This document shows positions 59,701-64,000 of a stretch of DNA of 64,000 nucleotides, piece by piece. The stretch spans positions 22,215,001 through 22,279,000 of the forward strand of contig OY727099.1 of the NCBI GenBank assembly GCA_963402885.1, read 5' to 3'. Position 1 is the stretch's first letter; every line of letters begins with the position of its first letter. The stretch is from Antedon bifida (Eukaryota > Echinodermata > Crinoidea > Comatulida > Antedonidae). A program made the position numbers and the translations under genes. The notes below the pieces were generated by a model, which saw only the letters and a program-made list of their open reading frames with translations, made no database searches and was not told where the DNA came from.

Positions 59701-62095
59701 ACTGCAACCTGTACCACAGCCAAGATTGGCCATTGACTATCTATGATTCAGAGAGCACATGATAAACATACATGGATGAAGACCTGTAAATCACTTTGAG
59801 TTAATGGATGAAGCAAGTTTTATGAGACAAAATAAGCCACATACTATAATCTATGTATTAGGTATGTATATTATAAAACAAATATTGACTGCTTTATATT
59901 TGGAGAACTGAGATTTACAGTACTACACCAAGGTGATGAATGATAAAAGTGTTTTTTTGATCTGGAAAATTATTTCACAAACATTCTGAAATAAAAGTGT
60001 GTGTATACCAGTAAATACAAATTGAAAGAACAAATACTCACAGCTTTGGCAATGCTTTCAAACCATTAAATGCATTGGCTTCCAATGTACTTATTTGATT
60101 TGTTTCACTTGAAAAAGAATGCACAGTATGAAGTATATAAACTATATTTTTGCAATCAAAAATACAAATTAAGTGAATATCCTACAAACATGATTATTTG
60201 AAATATCGTGACAATGTTTATAATCTGATTGCTGTTACATACTGTACTGTATTATCATTTGTTATTATTAACAAAAATAATACTAACAGGGCGGATTCAG
60301 AGGGTGGCGCTTGGGTGCAAAATCTATAAGTTTATTTTTTGGTGACATTATTTATAGCCCTGTGTTTAAAGTGGTATAAAAATATACAAACTTTTAGAGA
60401 AAGCTAACAGTTGATTAGTACCAATATCACAATTGAATTGAATTTAAAACAACTGTATGATATAATAATTTCATGGATATTTACATTATAGTCACATATT
60501 AATCGAAAAATTCATAAATGTATGTACAAAATATTTACGTGCAGATAAAGGGTAATTGTTCACAGTGCAATATCCTTTAAAGAAAATGCATAGAAAGTGA
60601 ATTAAAATATCCATTCTGTTTGATAGAATGATTCTATTTTCCATATCGCATTTAATGAGGCAAGTATTACTTCTAACTATGGCCCATGTTAATAATGTTT
60701 TTTTATATTATTATCATCTAAATAAATTGGCATGATCAAATTTGATATTTGCGAATATTGAAAAGTATTTAGTTTCCACATGTACATAGCGATGAACAAA
60801 TAATTAAAAAAGTACAGAAAATGGTATTTCAAATAAAATGTATTCTGCTTAGCAGTACAGTGGTGAATGAAGTGTAGCAAGACGCAAAATTGATCCGGTG
60901 CCAAAACAGGTCTGACCGATTTAGACAAAACTAGTCCAGCCTTTAAAATCATGTCTGACCGAACCGATTTGGCCCAGACTGAGTTTACCTGAGATGACAA
61001 AAAGGCACCTTGTAAAATGTATAGATTACCCTGCTGGATCTACATTATAAACAACTTTATGGTAAACAGGAAAAACACTCACAGTTCTGTCAACGATGTC
61101 AAACCATGTCAAATGGTTTGTTTTTATTCGTATTTATATATTATAACTAATTTAATATAATGAAATGTAATACTGTAATGTAATACCGTAAATCTTCTAA
61201 TTGTAACACTGGGTTATTATTCTTTGATTGTTTTTTAGGGTGGGTTACTATTAGAAGGTGGGTGGGTGGGGGGTTACTATTATTAGAGTAGTGGGTTACT
61301 ATTACTAATCTTAAATTAGGCACCTAAAAATAGTAACCCACCTCCAATTTTTCCGGTCAGCAACTCATAACAAAATAATAAAACAGTACGAATAAACAAA
61401 TTTGTTTGAACTCTAACTTTATTACTATTAGAGTAGTGGGTTATTATTATAGATTGACTTATGAGGTGGGTTACTATTAGAAGGGGGGTTACTATTAGAA
61501 GAATTACGGTAGTATTGATATTACTATTTAATATTTCATTACACATACTGTAGTATACAGCAACAATTACAATACTAAAGCTGTTAACATCATAAGAAGG
61601 CGTTATTCGCATAGACACATATTCTAAAATTTTACTTGCTATCATTTTAATATATTTAGTAATATAATAATTGATAACCTGTTTAAATTATGACTAATTA
61701 ATAATATTAAACTCATTTTTATATTTGTATGTGAATAAAATGTAATTCTGCTTAACAGTTCAGTGGTGAATGAAGTGTATGCATAATTGCGCAAAAACGC
61801 AAAGTTGATCCAGTGCCAATTAAATCCAGGGCCAAAACAGGTCTGACTAGACAAAACTAGTCCAGCCTTTAAAATCATGTCTGTCGAACCGATTTGGCCC
61901 AGACTGAGTTGGCTTAACAGGCCTATACCTGAATGACAAAAAGGCACCTTGTAAAATGTATAGATTACCCTGCTGGATCTACAATATGAACAACTTTATT
62001 GTAAACATACAAAAAATACTCACAGTTTTTTCAACGATGTCAAACCATTAAAGGCATTGGTTGGCAATGTACTTAGTTGGTTTTCATGTAAGTAC
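55690..62095 (-). CDS. Leucine-rich-repeat GPCR, relaxin-receptor/GRL101-like (3' part; 5' end outside window)
   Basis: Seven exons in transcript order: 62024-62095, 60042-60107, 59296-59367, 59059-59130, 58187-58261, 57674-57745, 55690-56704. All are joined in phase 2 (CT/TT|N), the usual arrangement of one LRR per 72-nt exon in LGR-type receptors. LRRs read NQLSTLPTNAFNGLTSL and similar. The last exon holds a Cys hinge (LCC...CEPSDAFSSCEDLL), seven membrane segments, the TM3/ECL2 disulfide cysteines (SSFLC; KESVCLAL), INSAVNPYLY in TM7 and a cytoplasmic tail of only about 20 residues. KNELLRVLMM, NYYGKESVC and the IVFTDFCCWGPI segment resemble relaxin-family receptors (LGR type C). The DRY position reads DRA. 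Upstream LRRs and any LDLa modules lie past 64000. The ligand is unknown, and closeness to RXFP1/2 versus snail-type GRL101 is unresolved. Confidence 0.88.
56994..57160. mobile_element. MITE family A upstream of the GPCR 7TM exon
   Basis: Starts aaagctccgtctacatgtat; the right end is diverged (gatagtgtatagaaagatctt). It lies in the intron before the 7TM exon. Confidence 0.8.
61083..61110 (-). pseudogene. Truncated LRR exon remnant of the GPCR gene
   Basis: The last 28 nt of an LRR exon (the part encoding GLTSLTEL), with its donor and downstream intron, are preserved, but the upstream part is missing. Read back in the LRR frame it meets a stop at once. The intron on its 3' side matches that flanking the 62024 and 59059 exons, so it arose by duplication and was then broken. 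Confidence 0.75.
61184..61511. mobile_element. Palindromic element next to the broken LRR exon
   Basis: The left end taccgtaaatcttctaat and right end attagaagaattacggta are inverted. Inside are several ggtgggttactattagaag copies in both orientations. It lies between two halves of a 0.9-kb duplication. Confidence 0.75.
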
Positions 62096-64000
62096 CTTCA
62101 AAGTATAAAACATGTACAGTAAAACGTCAATATTGTAATATAGTGTGTTGTGTTTTAATACAAAGGTTGATTTCTAAATTATAAATGTATATCATTATAT
62201 TACAATATTCAAGCTGTTTGATATGATACTTATAATGTTAAAATAGGAAAGTCTCATAGACACAATTTCTATAGCATATTTTAACAATGAGTGCAGTGCA
62301 TCTTAATATTTTTAGTAATATAATAATTTATAACCTGTTTAAATTAAGAATAATTAATAATATTTAACTCATTTTTATATTTGTTTGTGAATTTTTTACT
62401 TTGAACAATAGAAAATAATTTCAAATACTTTATTTTACTCTTTTTGACCATGAATAAATCAAATGAATGAATAATGGATCTTTAAACAATTAAGCTCCTA
62501 TTGTTTTTGTACAACAGTAACAATTTAGACCTGTATAATATCAACAAACTTATATTTTACGGTTAATGTATAAACAATAATATATTTCCATAAAGCATTC
62601 GTAAAAGAAATGAGCATCATCTTGATTATATTATACTAGCAATTATACCCGCCCCAGGGCGGGTTTCAAAATCAGTTTAAAGCCTTCTCGGTACATAACG
62701 CCCGACGCCAGTATCTCCGTTTACGCACCAACCTCCACCTCTTAATAACACCCCACACTCTGCTCCAATAGGGTTGGTGAAATCTGTCCACAATAGGTTA
62801 CTTTTCTGTCCATAATAGGTTACTTTCTGTCCACAATAGGGACTAGAGGGCGCTGTTGTTTGTCCATAATAGGTTACTTTCTGTCCACAATAGGGACTAG
62901 AGGGCGCTATTGTTTGTCCATAATAGGTGACTTTCATAATTGGCTGTCCAAAATAGGTGACTTTTTGTCCACAATAGGGGATTTTATTGGAGTAGTGCGC
63001 CATCCATTGTGTTGTCCATAATAGGTAATTTTTTTGGCGTACTCTCGTACGTACGTACGTACGTACGTAGTTTGTTTCGCGAGTAGAAGTAATACTAATT
63101 TGCTTTCTCTTCAGACTTTGAGTTGAGGCTACCGACCTAGGCCCTAGGCTAGGCCTAATTAGTATATTATTTAAGTCTCTCTAGCCTAGGGGTCTCTCTA
63201 GCCTAGGCCTAGGGCCTAGTCCTGTTAGTTAGACTACCTCTATACTATAGGCCTACTACTACTAGCCTAGGGCTAGGCCTAGCTTAGATACAGCAGCAGG
63301 GTACCTCCCTGCTTACAGGAATACAAATGACATGGGCTCCATATTAGGTAGATATGTTTCCTACTACAAACAACTAGGCCTAGCCTCAGTTATCTTGTTT
63401 GTTTGTTTTTTTATTATTTATTAATATAATATGAATATATATACAGACTAACATACTATTTTACTCGTAACTATATTGCCTATTCTGCAGGTCACTGGCG
63501 GACTAAATGACTAGAGGCCTAGTCACTATTTAATACGGTCTTTTACTACTGCCACCGCTACTATACTTTGAAGACCGAAATCTTCAAATCACAAACATCT
63601 AGATTGCTAGATTGAACTATTGAAGTATTAAAATGTTTGTTTTTTTTATTATTTTGTGAATGAACGAGTCTTATCCAGACAGTTCGGACAGTTAATAGGT
63701 TGGCAGTATAGTAGAACCAGAGCTAGTGTTACTGTGTTATTAATTATGTCATCTATTTAAATCTCACAATTGTTTTCCCATATTTTTTGCGTGTATTACA
63801 GATTGTGTACAGTGTATCTTCTGATCAATGTTATAGTACAGTAGCATGGAAATGTCTATTAACTAGGGTAAGTAACAGATAGGCCCAACCTACAATTGAA
63901 GAAAAATACTTTACATATAACCCACTACATCTTTTAGGAGATTTTTCTCAAGATACTGTGAAATCCCAAAAAGAAGCCTATTTCAAAACAGTATTTGTTT
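62096..64000. other. Right-edge intronic or upstream sequence of the GPCR gene
   Basis: No further LRR-type exon was found. The segment has the tccataatagg tandem repeat, a gtac run and a block rich in aggcct words at 63120-63300, similar to 9750-9900 and 14570-14620. It is most likely a long GPCR intron. Confidence 0.5.
62775..63030. repeat. Tandem repeat of about 20 bp near the right edge
   Basis: Copies of tgtccataataggttact, with two copies of a longer block containing gggactagagggcgct. Together they give a repetitive minus-strand frame. A gtac run follows at about 63045-63070. Confidence 0.85.

Larger units (their letters stand above)
60841..62050. repeat. Segmental tandem duplication, about 0.9 kb, in the GPCR gene
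   Basis: Blocks 60841-61110 and 61741-62050 share gtggtgaatgaagtgta, gccaaaacaggtctgac, tagtccagcctttaaaatca, gatttggcccagactgag and gtatagattaccctgctgga. Each block ends at an LRR exon, intact at 62024 and broken at 61083. A shorter related flank precedes the 59059 exon. Confidence 0.88.

Noticed and set aside
61316-61947. Minus frames of 101-109 residues
   Set aside because: They run through the palindromic element and the duplicated GPCR intron block; neither shows a domain or splice fit.
62677-63003. 108-residue minus frame of YCGQKVTYYGQ repeats
   Set aside because: It is a translation of the tccataatagg tandem repeat.

Overview
This is a eukaryotic (metazoan) genomic window: AT-rich, intron-rich and full of small non-autonomous transposons and minisatellites. 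The proteins are animal in character and close to vertebrate orthologues. Stretches built from aggcct/taggcc words and the mix of short repeats fit an invertebrate deuterostome, most likely an echinoderm. That taxon is an inference. Every gene model below was assembled by eye from splice signals, reading phase and recalled family similarity; no search was run.

Layout. (1) 692-9998, minus: first five coding exons of a TBC1D9-family Rab GAP, continuing past the left edge. (2) 13032-13880, minus: a complete two-coding-exon CPYC glutaredoxin with a probable non-coding first exon near 14.7 kb. (3) 15630-22116, plus: a complete eight-exon alpha-arrestin (ARRDC family, 405 aa) with two C-terminal PPxY motifs, head-to-head with the glutaredoxin. 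(4) 25635-46739, minus: the complete 30-exon E3 ubiquitin ligase listerin (LTN1, about 2,017 aa). All 30 exon phases agree, and it ends in a RING-CH domain whose last exon is separated from the rest by a 14-bp satellite. (5) 47-55 kb: gene-poor DNA with a 16-bp satellite and a 3.45-kb inverted-repeat (foldback) element carrying another element inside it. (6) 55690-62095, minus: the 3' part of a leucine-rich-repeat GPCR (relaxin-receptor/GRL101-like), with one exon for the whole 7TM domain preceded by one-exon-per-LRR units; its 5' end lies beyond the right edge. (7) 62.1-64 kb: repeats and no recognisable exon.

The genes are independent housekeeping or signalling genes, not a pathway cluster. 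Two of them, LTN1 and the arrestin (through NEDD4-type ligase recruitment), belong to ubiquitin biology, and the glutaredoxin to thiol redox.

The most unusual signals are structural. About 15 copies of one palindromic MITE family occur in 64 kb. Three separate tandem duplications carry a splice site in the repeat unit (ARRDC exon 3 donor, LTN1 exon 14 donor, LTN1 exon 27 acceptor). An in-frame 90-bp coding minisatellite adds about 160 residues to listerin. LRR exons of the GPCR have been duplicated with their introns, leaving one broken copy. MITEs sit 21 and 35 bp from arrestin splice acceptors. No virus, CRISPR array, intact transposase or genuine tRNA/rRNA gene was seen.
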